NCBI GenBank assembly: GCA_963555705.1
Contig: OY743179.1
Coordinates: 24,177,692-24,241,691 of the forward strand
DNA: 64,000 nucleotides
Direction of reading: 5' to 3'
DNA from: Ligustrum vulgare
Lineage: Eukaryota > Streptophyta > Magnoliopsida > Lamiales > Oleaceae
The notes beneath the pieces are model-generated. The model did no database searches and was not told the DNA's origin. It saw only the letters and a program-made list of their open reading frames with translations. The position numbers and the translations under genes are program-made. Positions within the stretch are counted from its first letter, which is position 1. Each line of letters starts with the position of its first letter. Positions 47,749-57,507 of this stretch are shown one piece after another.

Positions 47749-48776
47749 CATAACCAAAATTTTCAACCAGACTCCCCAACAGCCACAACCGGCTGCAATT
47801 CCACCACCACCACCGCCTGAGATACCCAATCGAACTCCAAACCCCACCTTTGGACGAAAATCTGTCCCAAATCCAAACCAAGTACCAATTAACTGCAAAA
47901 TCAACCAAGAAAGGAACCAAACCAATTTTCACTCGCACCAGCAAACCTACAAAATAAACATCACTGTCACCTTCGTGCAAAACCTTCACCGTCGACTACA
48001 CCTACCAGCCGCAACCGCCGCTCGACCACCCCCAATCACCAACTGCCCGACCCAAGAAAACCAAGAAATAAATTACCTAACAACCAAACAACCCAATGCT
48101 TACCTTGACCGCCGGTAAGTTCGCCAGAAAATCAGCCACAAAACCCGAATCACAAGTCTCCTCTTGGTTTCGCACCCAAACCCAGTTCCAAAATCCACCT
48201 TTTCATGCACCCATGTAATTCCCCATCGCCGTCATGTGTCAGCGGCGCTCTCGCCGACTTGCCATAACCAAAATTTTCAACCAGACTCCCCAACAGCCAC
48301 AACCGGCTGCAATCCCACCACCACCACCGCCGCCTGTGATACCCAATCGAACTCCAAACCCCACCTTTGGACGAAAATCTGTCCCAAATCCAAACCAAGT
48401 ACCAATTCATTGCAAAATCAACCAAGAAAGGAACCAAACCAATTTTCACTCGCACCAGCAAACCTACAAAACCAACATCGCTGTCACCTTCGTGCAAAAC
48501 CTTCACCGTCGACTACACCTACCAGCCGCAACCGCCGCTCGACCACCCCCAATCACCAACTGCCAGACCCAAGAAAACCAAGAAACAAATTACCCAAAAA
48601 CCAAACAACCCAATGCTTACCTTGACCGCCGGTAAGTTCGCCGGAAAATCAGCCCCAAAACCCGAATCACAAGCCTCCTCTTGGTTTCGCGCCCAAACAC
48701 AGTTCCAAAATCCACCTTTTCGTGCACCCATGTAATTCCCGATTGCCTTCATGTGTCAGCGGCGCTCTCGCCGACT
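47749..48776. repeat. About 513-bp tandem duplication inside LTR copy B
   Basis: GCCATAACCAAAATTTTCAA starts near-identical units at about 47748 and 48261. Both run through ...CACCCATGTAATTCCC and TCAGCGGCGCTCTCGCCGACTT. Divergence is a few percent. Copy A has a single version of this tract. Confidence 0.85.
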
Positions 48777-48957
48777 TCTCATCTAGCGGTGTGAATCGGA
48801 GAAGGGCACCGTGGAAGCCCCTAACTCGTTCTTCTGGGGGATTTATTGATTTAGCCATGTGAAAAATGCAATTTTTAAGAATGACCATTTTTTTGTAATT
48901 TGTCCATATTACCCTTAATGAAGTTAGTTATTTTCTTCGCAAGCTATGTCCCTGAAT

Positions 48958-49368
48958 TTAATTTGGTTCATTTAATTCAATAATTCTTGTTATATTCATA
49001 TTTTTTAGTCTCTTAAGTTCTTCTAGAAATATTCTATATTGTGATAATTTCTCAAAATATTTAGGATGATCTTTTTTAGTTATATATCCTAATGTTATTC
49101 CTTCTGAAACTTCTTCTTCTATATCCTCGTATTCTTCTATAATTTTATGAACTGTATTTATATTCTTTGCTGTTTCAACATAATTAAATTCTATTCTATT
49201 TAAGATAACATAGTCTATATCTTCGTATATTTCTTTTAATTTAGATTGTCCAACATAGTGTATATTTTTAGATTTTTCAACGATAGTTAATAAAAATGAA
49301 ATTTCCTTATTATTTAAATATAGTTTATGATCACAGTTATTAGATGTTGATATTTGTGAAGTATTCAT
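48958..49368 (-). CDS. Caulimovirid ORF h (unknown)
   Basis: 136 codons from ATG at 49368, uninterrupted. Contains NNKEISFLLTIVEKSKNIHY, an acidic EEYEDIEEEVSEG segment and a Leu/Lys/Glu C-terminus. It is in frame with ORF g, so the two may once have been one protein. It ends at the left edge of the viral block, which would abut the primer site in a circular genome. No family recognised. Confidence 0.5.
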   Translation of the reverse strand: MNTSQISTSNNCDHKLYLNNKEISFLLTIVEKSKNIHYVGQSKLKEIYEDIDYVILNRIEFNYVETAKNINTVHKIIEEYEDIEEEVSEGITLGYITKKDHPKYFEKLSQYRIFLEELKRLKNMNITRIIELNEPN

Positions 49369-49371
49369 AGA

Positions 49372-49812
49372 TTATTGGGTAGGTAGATTATTATACAAAA
49401 TTTTCTGGTATAAATCTATTCTTTGATCTAGTACAATACAATAATCTGCAATATATTGTTCGTATTTTTCTAAAAGTTTATTATATTCTTCAAAAGATAT
49501 GTTTTCATTTTCCATTTGTTGTTTAATATCTTCCATTTTATCTTTTAATTTTTCTAAAAGGTTATCAAGTCCTTCGATTGTATATCCTGGCATATAAGTT
49601 TGGAATGTACTTGTCGTAATTTTATCTTCTAATTCCATTTTGATTTCTAATATGTCAGAATAATCTATAATGTATTGATCATGATTTTCTGAAAGTATAT
49701 AATATTGTTCAGATGATTCATCCATATCTATTAAATGAGATATAATGTTATCTATTTTTTCCATTATTTTTTCTAACAAATTGTTTAATCATTCAATAGT
49801 ATATCCAAGCAT
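49372..49812 (-). pseudogene. Caulimovirid ORF g with internal duplication, one stop
   Basis: 147 codons from ATG at 49812, with TGA at about 49795. Two diverged repeats of about 70 residues: GYTIE-x-L-x-NLLEK near 49805 and again (GYTIEGLDNLLEKLKDK) near 49590. Each is followed by a D/EQYIxDYxxxL motif (HDQYIIDYSDILEIK; YEQYIADYCIVLDQR). Acidic, helical, probably a coiled coil. The next ORF (49368) is in the same frame, separated only by TAA-TCT. Function unknown. Confidence 0.5.
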
Positions 49813-49834
49813 TATAAACACGGAGATAAATAAT

Positions 49835-50269
49835 TTATAGAGTTTCAAGTAATTTTTCAAATTCTATGAATGTTTGAGAATTGATAATATCTATGTCAGC
49901 CATGATATCTATGCTTGGTTCAAATGGTATATTATATTTTGAAGTACTTTTCTTTCTCTTTTCTAATTTATCAATTATATCTTGAATATCTTGTATCATT
50001 ATAGATCTTACAGTTCCTCTAGCAAAATTTTCTATCAGATTTTCTTTAAAACTTTTTAATATCTCTTGTGATGCGTAGAGTTGCTCTTGGTATCCTATTT
50101 TATCAATTTCATTTTCATATTTAATACCTTTTTTACTTTTGATATGCTTTTGAACTTTATATGGACCTCTTTTAGTTCTGGGTTTTTTCATGATATAATT
50201 ACTTTCATTCATGATATTAAGATTTTCAAAAACTAGTAAAGAAAGATTCATCTCTTCCATCACTGTCAT
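49835..50269 (-). CDS. Caulimovirid ORF f (unknown, basic N-terminus)
   Basis: 144 codons from ATG at 50269, uninterrupted. Basic segment MKKPRTKRGPYKVQKHIKSK at about residues 27-46, then an acidic/Ile-rich half (DIMADIDIINSQTFIEFEKL). The basic stretch could bind nucleic acid or act as a nuclear signal, which is inference only. No family recognised. Confidence 0.5.
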   Translation of the reverse strand: MTVMEEMNLSLLVFENLNIMNESNYIMKKPRTKRGPYKVQKHIKSKKGIKYENEIDKIGYQEQLYASQEILKSFKENLIENFARGTVRSIMIQDIQDIIDKLEKRKKSTSKYNIPFEPSIDIMADIDIINSQTFIEFEKLLETL

Positions 50270-50579
50270 AATCTATTACAGGATCATAATCATTATCACT
50301 ACTAAATACATATCCTAAATATAATTCATTATTTATTTCAGTGTTATCGCTATCAAGCCAAAAATAGATAATCGATTTTGTAATTTCTAATCCTAATATT
50401 CATTTTAATGTTGGAAAGATGGCTAACAAACATGGCATATAGATATGATATAACTTTTTTATTTCATTATTTGGTCTAGTGAACTGTTTATGCATGAACA
50501 AAGGTTCAATTATGCTATGATATTCATCATTATAAGGACTGTTTTGATAATTAAATTTAACAATTCTGGATTCTGTCAT
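50226..50579 (-). pseudogene. Caulimovirid leader-proximal ORF e, one stop
   Basis: ATG at 50579; the reading is interrupted by TGA at 50400 and otherwise open to TGA at 50226 (118 codons). Contains YHSIIEPLFMHKQFTRPNNE and a Tyr/Asp-rich acidic end (SSDNDYDPVIDYDSD). First ORF after the promoter. Its end overlaps ORF f by about 44 nt. Function not recognised. Confidence 0.5.
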
Positions 50580-50905
50580 ATTAAAAGCTCTTTTTCCTCC
50601 TAATTCCGTAAAGATAGATATATTAAGAATACTAACCTCTTTTCCTGTTCTCAGTACCTTTGTATTTTCCTTCTATTGTTAGTGACCTTCAAGCTTATAG
50701 GTTTCTGCTCCATACCCTCCAATGGCTTCCTGCCTTCACGGGTTATTAGCTAAACCTGGATGCCTTCACTGTATAACTCTTTAGATGAAAAATATTTTAG
50801 GACAGAGTGTAGAGAGTTTTCTTAATAATATATCTTCTTTTTGGAAATAGGATTTAGAAGACAAGAATTTAGAAACTCATCATAATATGATAAGTAAATT
50901 GGGAT

Positions 50906-50911
50906 TTTATT
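50906..50911 (-). terminator. Caulimovirid polyadenylation signal
   Basis: AATAAA on the minus strand about 120 nt downstream of the TATA box. In caulimovirids the poly(A) site lies just after the transcription start, so the full-length RNA is terminally redundant. The leader continues to about 50580 without an ORF. Confidence 0.6.
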
Positions 50912-51030
50912 GATAATATGAAAATTGACAAAGGATTGGTATGAGAATTTTTTGAAAGACAGAAGATTTTTTGGCTTTCTCACAAACTGAGTACTCAAGA
51001 GAGTTCTGCCTTTCAACTAGCCCGGAGGCC

Positions 51031-51080
51031 TCTATTTATAATACTACATTGGACACAATTACATCACTGCTTACATCATC
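51031..51080 (-). promoter_or_regulatory. Caulimovirid promoter: as-1-like element and TATA box
   Basis: On the minus strand, GATGATGTAAGCAGTGATGTAA (51058-51080; two TGATG half-sites, as-1-like) lies about 20 bp upstream of TATAAATAGA (51031-51040). This is the layout of 35S-type pararetroviral promoters, and it sits in the large intergenic region after the transactivator. Confidence 0.7.
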
Positions 51081-51288
51081 GTCCTAACAATTTCACAGCT
51101 TTTAAGGACACACCTGTCCCTCTATTATTTATTAAATCACATGACCCTTACATTACAGTGACACTTATCCTTTTATTTTTTGGTCTTGACATGGCCCCTA
51201 CCTTGTTCTGCATTGTTGAATTAAAGTAGGTTTATTGAACAGTTTCCACTTGTCCATCAATTCTGTTGGCATGTGGGGTAGTTCCTAG

Positions 51289-52354
51289 CTATGCACGCTT
51301 CTTGCAAAGTGGCAAAACTTCCATGGATTTGATGAGTATCAAATTTATTGATGTATTCTTGCAAGATTGTTGACTTTTCTTTTCCTCCATTAGTGAGTAA
51401 GGTCCATCCATTGTACTAGCATATGCATTTGAATTTTTTCTCATACAGATTTTTGGCAATGTTGTAGAGAACTTTAATTCCCAATACCCTTCAGGATCTA
51501 AACCATGATCTTGTAATGTTTGGTACTGGCTTGGTATTTTTTCCAACTTCAATTTGAAAATTTCGAGCAACTTACCCAATCGTGATAATATGCTCAGCAG
51601 GATAATATATCCTTCCATCAATTTCAGGACTGATTGAATAAAATTTTAAATATATGGATCTTCCTTGAGCAAACTTTGAAATTTCTCCTTTTAGTAAATT
51701 ATCAAATTTTTTGATTTCTTTTAGATCTTTTCCTGGATAGATAAGATCCAAGAATCCATAACCAGTTACCATTTTTGTCATGACGGGATCTCCTCCCTGA
51801 GTAACGATCAATCGTGGGTATACATGGTTTCCAGACGAAATGTAATAGCAATCACGTTCTTGAAGTTCATATATAACTTCAACAGTGGTTTTATATTCGT
51901 TTTCTTTTGGTAAAAAAGGGGAATCATCTTCCTCTTCAGCACGAATTCTGACTACCCTTGTATGTTCATCTTTGGCATTGATTGTGATTTTTCGAGGACT
52001 GGCTTCATTTATAACAACTTTTTTGGGACTTGGTTCATCTCTTTTAATTGTTGGTCCACCACTGCTTGCAGAAGATGTACCTGTTTGTATTTTTGATATA
52101 ACCTGTTTGGTATCAGCCTGTTTGGTAATCAACGATTCAAACTGAGATTCAATCTCAATTATGTTATCGCTCAATTCTTTAGTATAATTGTGATGAAATG
52201 TTGAGATTTCCATCAATTGCTTGAAACTTCCTTGGAGAGTTTCTGCAAGTTGTTCAATTCCGAGCTTTATATCTTCAGCTTCCTCCATGAGGAAGTTCAT
52301 TCGCTTTTTGGCGTCTATCAGGGATCTTTTGATATTATCCATCTGCAAATTCAA
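51289..52354 (-). pseudogene. Caulimovirid transactivator/inclusion-body protein, frameshifted
   Basis: The main frame runs from ATG 52354 to 51572 (260 codons). It has an N-terminal coiled coil (MNFLMEEAEDIKLGIEQLAE), a Ser/Thr/Lys linker, then a compact region with CYYISSGNHVYPRLIV and GYGFLDLIYPG, matching the family's transactivator core position. Near 51600 the frame shifts; the continuation (51621-51289, YWELKFSTTLP, YASTMDGPYSL) lies in another frame. Family role: reinitiation of translation on polycistronic viral RNA and formation of inclusion bodies. The multiple stop-restart overlaps elsewhere in this copy fit that role. Confidence 0.7.
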
Positions 52355-53722
52355 TATTCCTGCTTAAAAAGTCCGCAAGATAATTATTAATATCTTTAAT
52401 ATGAACTATATCAAAATTATAAAATGCCAAATAGGCTTGCCATCTATGGAGCCTTCTATATTGAGGTTCTGGTGGTAATTTATTTTTTACTAGACCTATA
52501 ACTTGAGAATTATCAGTTTCAACAATGAATTTCTTAGATAATAAAAACAATGAAAATTTCTTTATTCCTCTGATAATTGCTAACAGTTCTTTTTCATGAG
52601 TAGTATAATTTATTTCTGCTTGATTAAACGTTCCAGTTGAATATCTACAAATTTCATTAAGATCTGTTTTTAATATTGCTGCCCAATACTTATCCGAGGC
52701 GTCAGTATTAACTATCAGATTATCTTTTTCATCTGGTAATCTTAATTTTGGTAAATTTTTACATTCTTCTTTTAGTGATTTGACAATTTCTGTATGTTCA
52801 TCACTCCATCCTTTGGTATTTGTTTTTCTGAGTAAGATTTGAATTTTATGTCTCTTTTTTGATAGATTTTCAATAAATCCTTCTGCATAATTTAAACATC
52901 CTAAAAATTTTTGTATTTGTTTTTTTGATTCTAATTTGTTTGGAAAACTTTCTATCTTTTTAGATATATGAGTTTGTAATTTTATCCCTCTTTTATCTAT
53001 TGATAATCTAAGAAAATCAATTTCTTGTTTTTCTATTATAGCTTTATTTTTTGAAAGAACAATTCCTTCTTTTTTGCATTCATTTATAAATTTAATTAAA
53101 TGGTTTCTATGTTCTTCTCTATTATTAGAACATATTAATATATCATCGACATAGACAACTAAGAATTCATTGAATTTTCTAAATATGTTATCCATTCTTC
53201 TTTGATATATTTGTGGTGCATTTTTTAAACCAAATGGCATAACCATCCATTCATGCTTACCTTGGGGTGTACTAAATGCTGTATATTGAATACTATCTTC
53301 TTCCATTTTTACTTGCCAAAATCCTGATTTGCAATCAAATTTAGAATAATATTGCTTTCCTTTTGCAAGATTTATTAGCACCTCTTTATTTGGTAAAAAG
53401 TATCCATCAAATTTAGTATATTTATTTAATTCTTTATAATTTATCACCATTCTAGCTTTTCCTCTTTTTTGTTCATAATGTTTCATGACCATAAAAGCTG
53501 GACTACTCTGGGTCCATTACTAGGTCTGATTAATTTTTGGTTAAGTAATTCTTTTATCTGAGTTTTAAATTCTTGTGTATCTTGTATGGTATACATCATT
53601 GGTCTAACTCTTATAATAACATTTTCTGTTAATTCTATTTTAGCTTTTGGATGATGTGGTTTCCAGAATAATAATGGATTTTCTCCACAAATTTTTTCTA
53701 GTTGATCAATGATTTTTCCCAT
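52335..53722 (-). pseudogene. Caulimovirid reverse transcriptase/RNase H
   Basis: The N-terminal piece 53722-53483 (CGENPLLFWK, MYTIQDTQEFKTQIKELL) is out of frame with the main piece 53492-52335, because of a small indel near 53505. The main piece has RMVINYKELNKYT, KFDCKSGFWQVKM, PFGLKNAP and the catalytic LVVYVDDIL (about 53145). RNase H follows: IVNTDASDKYWAA, then THEKELLAI, ETDNSQV and LADFLSRN. The catalytic residues visible in RT and RNase H are present. No integrase. The 3' end overlaps the transactivator ORF by 20 nt. It would copy viral RNA to DNA in the cytoplasm. Confidence 0.88.
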
Positions 53723-54239
53723 ATTTGTTTGTATGCTCGTTTTTAAGGCTTTTTTTATACATTATTCTTTTATTTTTTGTTTCATTTTGTATAATTGGTT
53801 TTTTCTCCCATTTATCACCACGCTGTGTTGGCTGAACTCTGTAAGATCTAAATTCTCTTGGTATTTTTAGTAAATGTGCACAAGGTGTTTGTAACATTAT
53901 CATGTAATTATTTTGTTTATAATATTGAAATTGTTGTATAAAGTCATTTCCTAGTAATATATCACATTCTAATTTGTTATAATTATATATTTTATTTACA
54001 ACTATTTGTTTACTTCCAAGTATTATATCTACTTTATCACCACTATTAATTATATGAGTACTTTCTCCCGTTACTCCTGTAATTTTTATCTTTCCATTAG
54101 TATTCCATGATTTTATTAAGAAACTTTTGAATATTGTTATATCACTTCTCGTGTCAATTAATGCACATGTTGTTATATTTCTTTCAACAATTGTAACTTG
54201 TATATAAATGGCTAATGGAAAATTTATTTGATTATTCAT
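53706..54239 (-). pseudogene. Second retropepsin-like domain at the head of the RT ORF
   Basis: Begins at the ATG directly after the previous stop, in the same frame. It shows the retropepsin pattern a second time: CALIDTRSDITIF (catalytic DTG altered to DTR) near 54150 and CDILLGNDFIQQF near 53950. A basic tail follows (54239-53706, 177 codons). This is the normal position for the caulimovirid protease that frees the RT. The DTG to DTR change would remove a key glycine. A frameshift near 53715 separates it from the RT. Confidence 0.7.
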
Positions 54240-55280
54240 TTATTCAGCTTTTCTGCATAGTATAGTTTGGCCATTATGAGTTATATATAATCCTTCACGT
54301 TTTATACTATAATCTTCCAGTCCGTCTAAAAAGCTCATTCCTAATAATACATGAGGATTTACCATACTATTATCTACATGACATGGTACTAGGAGATTTA
54401 TTCCTCCTATTTTTATTGGTACTTTTACTTCAAGTTCAGTCATATGTACTTGTCCATCAAAATTTATATATCTATATGGATCACTTCTATGAGATATTAG
54501 TCATTTATTTCTATTTGAAGCTATATGACATTCACTAGCTCCTGTGTCAATTAATATATTTGATCCTTTTATATGCTCTATTCTATTAAAATATTCACCT
54601 TCTATTTTCATATTTCCAGCATTTCTATTAAGTTTTATTTCTTTTGTATTACTAGTTTCTCCTAATTGTTTTCTATTAGGTAAACTTGCTGATCTCCTAA
54701 TTAATCTGTCATCTTCAAATGTCATGTTATTATTAGGGTATTCTTCTTCTCGTAACTCTATGATTTCTGGTTTATTTTTTGTTATAGTAAGTTCATAGTT
54801 TCTTGGAACTAAACTTATTTGTTTATCTGGTTTTATAGCTTTACCAAAATCTTTACATTCTTTATGAATTTCAATATATGATTTTTTAGAATAAATGTTT
54901 CCATAATTAGAATTAGTAAATGTGTATAATGCTCTGTATTCTATAGTCATAATTTTATCTCATGGTTCCATTATATCAACTTTATGTAATTTGAAGTGTA
55001 ATCCTAAAACTTCATTAAAATTTCTATCTTTTAATGATATACAATATTTTGGGTAACATGTAAATATTAGTTTCTTACATGCTAGATTTCCTTCTACTGT
55101 TCCTAAATGACTGTCTTTTAAATTTATAATTCTTCCATCATGTAAACTCACAGTTAAAGGTGAATCTAATCCTTCTCTAAATAGGGATTTAAACATTTTT
55201 TGAATACCTTCTAAGTAAACATATTGAATCTTTTCACTTTGCTTTCTATTGATCTTTGTTAATAATTCTGTAACTGTATT
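54240..55280 (-). pseudogene. Movement protein fused to a first retropepsin-like domain
   Basis: One frame interrupted by TGA at 54960 and TGA at 54501. The first part (55280-54700) contains VYLEGIQKMFKSLFREG, PLTVSLHDGRI and EYRALYTFTNSN, characteristic of caulimovirid 30K-type movement proteins, which form tubules through plasmodesmata. The C-terminal part is aspartic-protease-like: LIDTGASECHI near 54540 and HVLLGMSFLDGL near 54345. The frame ends TAA at 54240 and an ATG follows at once. No upstream ATG is evident before 55196, so the start may have been lost with the coat/movement deletion. Confidence 0.7.
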
Positions 55281-55294
55281 TTTTTTTAAAAGAT

Positions 55295-55878
55295 TTAATT
55301 TGTGTGTTCCTTGAGTGGTTCTATTCCCTTTCTATCTGATTTTATTAGTTCCGTCTGTACATTTCTTCTTATTAATGCTTTCGTATCACTACTTATTCCT
55401 TCCCACCAATTTCTAACATGTCCTTCAAAAGATGCTACTAAAAAATTTATCATTCTATCATAATTTTCCCATGTATCATCTTTATTGTATAAAAAGAATA
55501 GTATCATTGAATCTGCCCAAGTTAATAAGGCTTTTTTAGTATCTATTTTACAATCCAAATCTAATTTTTTTCCTCCATGATTAATAGGTTTATCATAATT
55601 ATTATTTGGTTCAAACCTATCTTTATATTTATTTCCCCTAGGTGGTTGTCTATCTCTAATTCTATCATAATATTGCCGGTGTGGTTTACTATATAAGGGT
55701 GAAAACTTTCATCTGGATCTGGTAATTCTTGTTTAGAAGTTCCTATAGGAACAGGGTTAGGTGCTCCTCCAGTATTCATTAAAACTTGGTATTCATCAAA
55801 ATTTTCTATGCTTAATTGGTCAAAATTTTCTATAAGCAAATCTAATTCTTCATTCATTTTTGTCTCGGTCTTCTTCAA
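55295..55878 (-). pseudogene. Caulimovirid coat protein region, frameshifted and truncated
   Basis: Two pieces in different frames. 55878-55561 has an acidic start then NTGGAPNPVPIG and DPDESFHPY. 55558-55295 has ADSMILFFLYN and GHVRNWWEGISS, resembling the conserved capsid core of this family. The expected Cys/His zinc knuckle at the C-terminus is absent, and movement-protein sequence begins almost immediately after, so the 3' part of the coat region appears deleted. Family role: shell of the particle and RNA binding. Confidence 0.65.
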
Positions 55879-56165
55879 TTTTTTCTTCAGCTTTTAATTT
55901 TCCTAAAGTTTTTTCTATAGATTTTTGTAATTCTAATTCTTCCTCTAATATTTTTGGTAATATATTTCTTCTGAATTCATCATCCATACTTTCTGCTTCT
56001 ATTATAATTTTTTCTTGTTCGAAATGCTTTTTTCCTATTCTAAGTATTTCTTTTTCTATGAACTTTTTATCTATTTTCTTATCTTTGGTTTTATTATTTT
56101 CTTTGAATTCTCTAATTTCTAGTTTTAGTATATTTATATCATTTCTTACTTCTTTTAATTCATTT
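55853..56165 (-). pseudogene. Charged coiled-coil segment before the coat region
   Basis: A continuous open stretch of about 100 codons, overwhelmingly Lys, Glu, Ile and Leu (for example LEEELELQKSIEKTLGKL), with no ATG at its start. It ends at a TGA where the next ORF's ATG overlaps. Acidic or charged N-terminal regions precede the coat core in several caulimovirids, so this may be the N-terminus of the coat protein, displaced by a frameshift. 56166-56427 contains further broken coil-like sequence. Confidence 0.45.
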
Positions 56166-56427
56166 TTCTACTTCTTGAACATCACCTATCAATGATTTTA
56201 TTAATATTTTTAGATCTTCAATATATTCGCTTATTGACATTTTATAGTCTTGGTTTTTGAGTTTTTTGTACCTTAAATAGTCTGTCATACATATCATCTA
56301 TTTTTATTTCTATATTTTTGATTTTTTCTTCTATTAATATGATTTTTTCGTTTTCATTCTTTCTTATATTCTCATTTAATTTATCTATTTTTTCTATAAT
56401 TATTCCAATTTTATCTTGATTAATTAA

Positions 56428-56811
56428 TTATCCCGATTTTCTTTGGAATTCTTTTAAGATTTCTTCATCTATATTTTTAACTTCTCCTATCATTTCTTTT
56501 AATTCTTTGAATTGTATTGTTAGTTTATTTTGAATGTTTTGTAATTTTTCTTTGATATTCATATCCTGTATATTTAATTGTTGTAATTCTTCAACGACTA
56601 ATTTATCTTGTAAATTTATGTTTTTATATGTTTGCCATAAAAATGCACTTATCCAATTTAGTTGCATATTAAGAAATTCATCGGATTCTCCCCATGAGCT
56701 TAATGGTTGAAATATAGTTGTATTAGCTCCTTTTATTTGGTAAGATCCTACTAGTAGATTAATATTTTCTATTATTTGTTTTTCAAATTTTATTTCTAAA
56801 AATTCTGTCAT
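56428..56811 (-). CDS. Caulimovirid ORF d, coiled-coil protein
   Basis: 127 codons. The N-terminal half has hydrophobic and Trp residues (QPLSSWGES, LNWISAFLWQTY). The C-terminal half is a heptad-like Leu/Ile/Lys/Glu coil. By size and position it could be the virion-associated or aphid-factor-like protein of other caulimovirids, but no specific motif supports a name. Confidence 0.5.
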   Translation of the reverse strand: MTEFLEIKFEKQIIENINLLVGSYQIKGANTTIFQPLSSWGESDEFLNMQLNWISAFLWQTYKNINLQDKLVVEELQQLNIQDMNIKEKLQNIQNKLTIQFKELKEMIGEVKNIDEEILKEFQRKSG

Positions 56812-56993
56812 TAAATTTTTCCTTTGATATGCTCAACTTCTAATCTTAATTCCGTATCATATTTTACTTCTTTACATATCATTATATTATATTCACAAAA
56901 TTTTTCAATTGATCTTAACATAATTTTTCTTTGTTGTGCTCTATAACTTTTATTGTAATATTTTATTTCTCCAGTTATATCATATTTTTTCAT
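56811..56993 (-). CDS. Caulimovirid small ORF c (unknown function)
   Basis: 60 codons, basic at the N-terminus (SYRAQQRKIMLRSIEK). Its TAA shares one base with the ATG of ORF d (TAATG), a stop-restart arrangement typical of transactivator-dependent reinitiation in caulimovirids. Function unknown. Confidence 0.45.
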   Translation of the reverse strand: MKKYDITGEIKYYNKSYRAQQRKIMLRSIEKFCEYNIMICKEVKYDTELRLEVEHIKGKI

Positions 56994-57013
56994 ATTGATT
57001 TTTTCTTTGTTAT

Positions 57014-57235
57014 TTATAACATAAGTATATTAGGTAATTGTTTTAGAATTGTATTAAAGTATTTTCTTTTACTTTCTAATGATTTTAGTCTTAGAAATCC
57101 TTTTCTTTTTATATTTCTTTCTTCTCTCATTTGGTTTAATAGATTTCCTCTTTGTTCTATTATGGAATCTAATTTTTCATTTGTTTTCATATCTAGATAT
57201 TTGATTAATAAGGGTTCTCCTCTATGATAATTCAT
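57014..57235 (-). CDS. Caulimovirid small ORF b (unknown function)
   Basis: 73 codons from ATG at 57235. Basic (NIKRKGFLRLKSLESKRK), with a helix-forming Glu/Arg-rich middle. It overlaps ORF a and is followed by a 20-nt gap to ORF c. No homologue is recognised. Confidence 0.45.
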   Translation of the reverse strand: MNYHRGEPLLIKYLDMKTNEKLDSIIEQRGNLLNQMREERNIKRKGFLRLKSLESKRKYFNTILKQLPNILML

Positions 57236-57503
57236 TCCTATAATCTTTGTATAATTCTTCTAGTATATCTTTATGGATTAAATCTAATATTTTGTTTATG
57301 ATAAAATCTTCTTTTATTATATCGAAATTTATTAGATCATAAATGTATTTTCTTATATCTTTGTTTACGTCCCTTAAGGTTCTCAAGATTTCTATTTTAT
57401 AATTATCGGGTAGTATTAATGTATGCATCATAAATCTTGATGTATATATTATATATTTATTTTTAATTTGTGTTATATAATATTTATCTTTTAGATCTTC
57501 CAT
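57222..57503 (-). CDS. Caulimovirid small ORF a (unknown function)
   Basis: 93 codons from ATG at 57503, directly after the primer site. Starts MEDLKDKYYITQIK; rich in Ile, Lys, Asp and Tyr. No motif is recognised. Its end overlaps the next ORF by 14 nt, the compact spacing expected of viral polycistronic RNA. Uninterrupted, but its role is unknown. Confidence 0.5.
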   Translation of the reverse strand: MEDLKDKYYITQIKNKYIIYTSRFMMHTLILPDNYKIEILRTLRDVNKDIRKYIYDLINFDIIKEDFIINKILDLIHKDILEELYKDYRNELS

Positions 57504-57507
57504 ATGT

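Noticed and set aside
47585..48735. Pro/Asn/Gln-rich open frames up to 177 codons
   Set aside because: Same C/A-rich LTR tract as copy A, duplicated in tandem and open in three frames. Not genes.
49366..49374. ORF g and ORF h as a single gene
   Set aside because: They share a frame and are split only by TAA-TCT, but without a relative I cannot tell a mutation from a genuine stop-restart junction, so they are kept apart.
55860..56195. Plus-strand 111-codon Ser/Phe-rich open frame
   Set aside because: Antisense shadow of the Lys/Glu coiled-coil segment of the caulimovirid.
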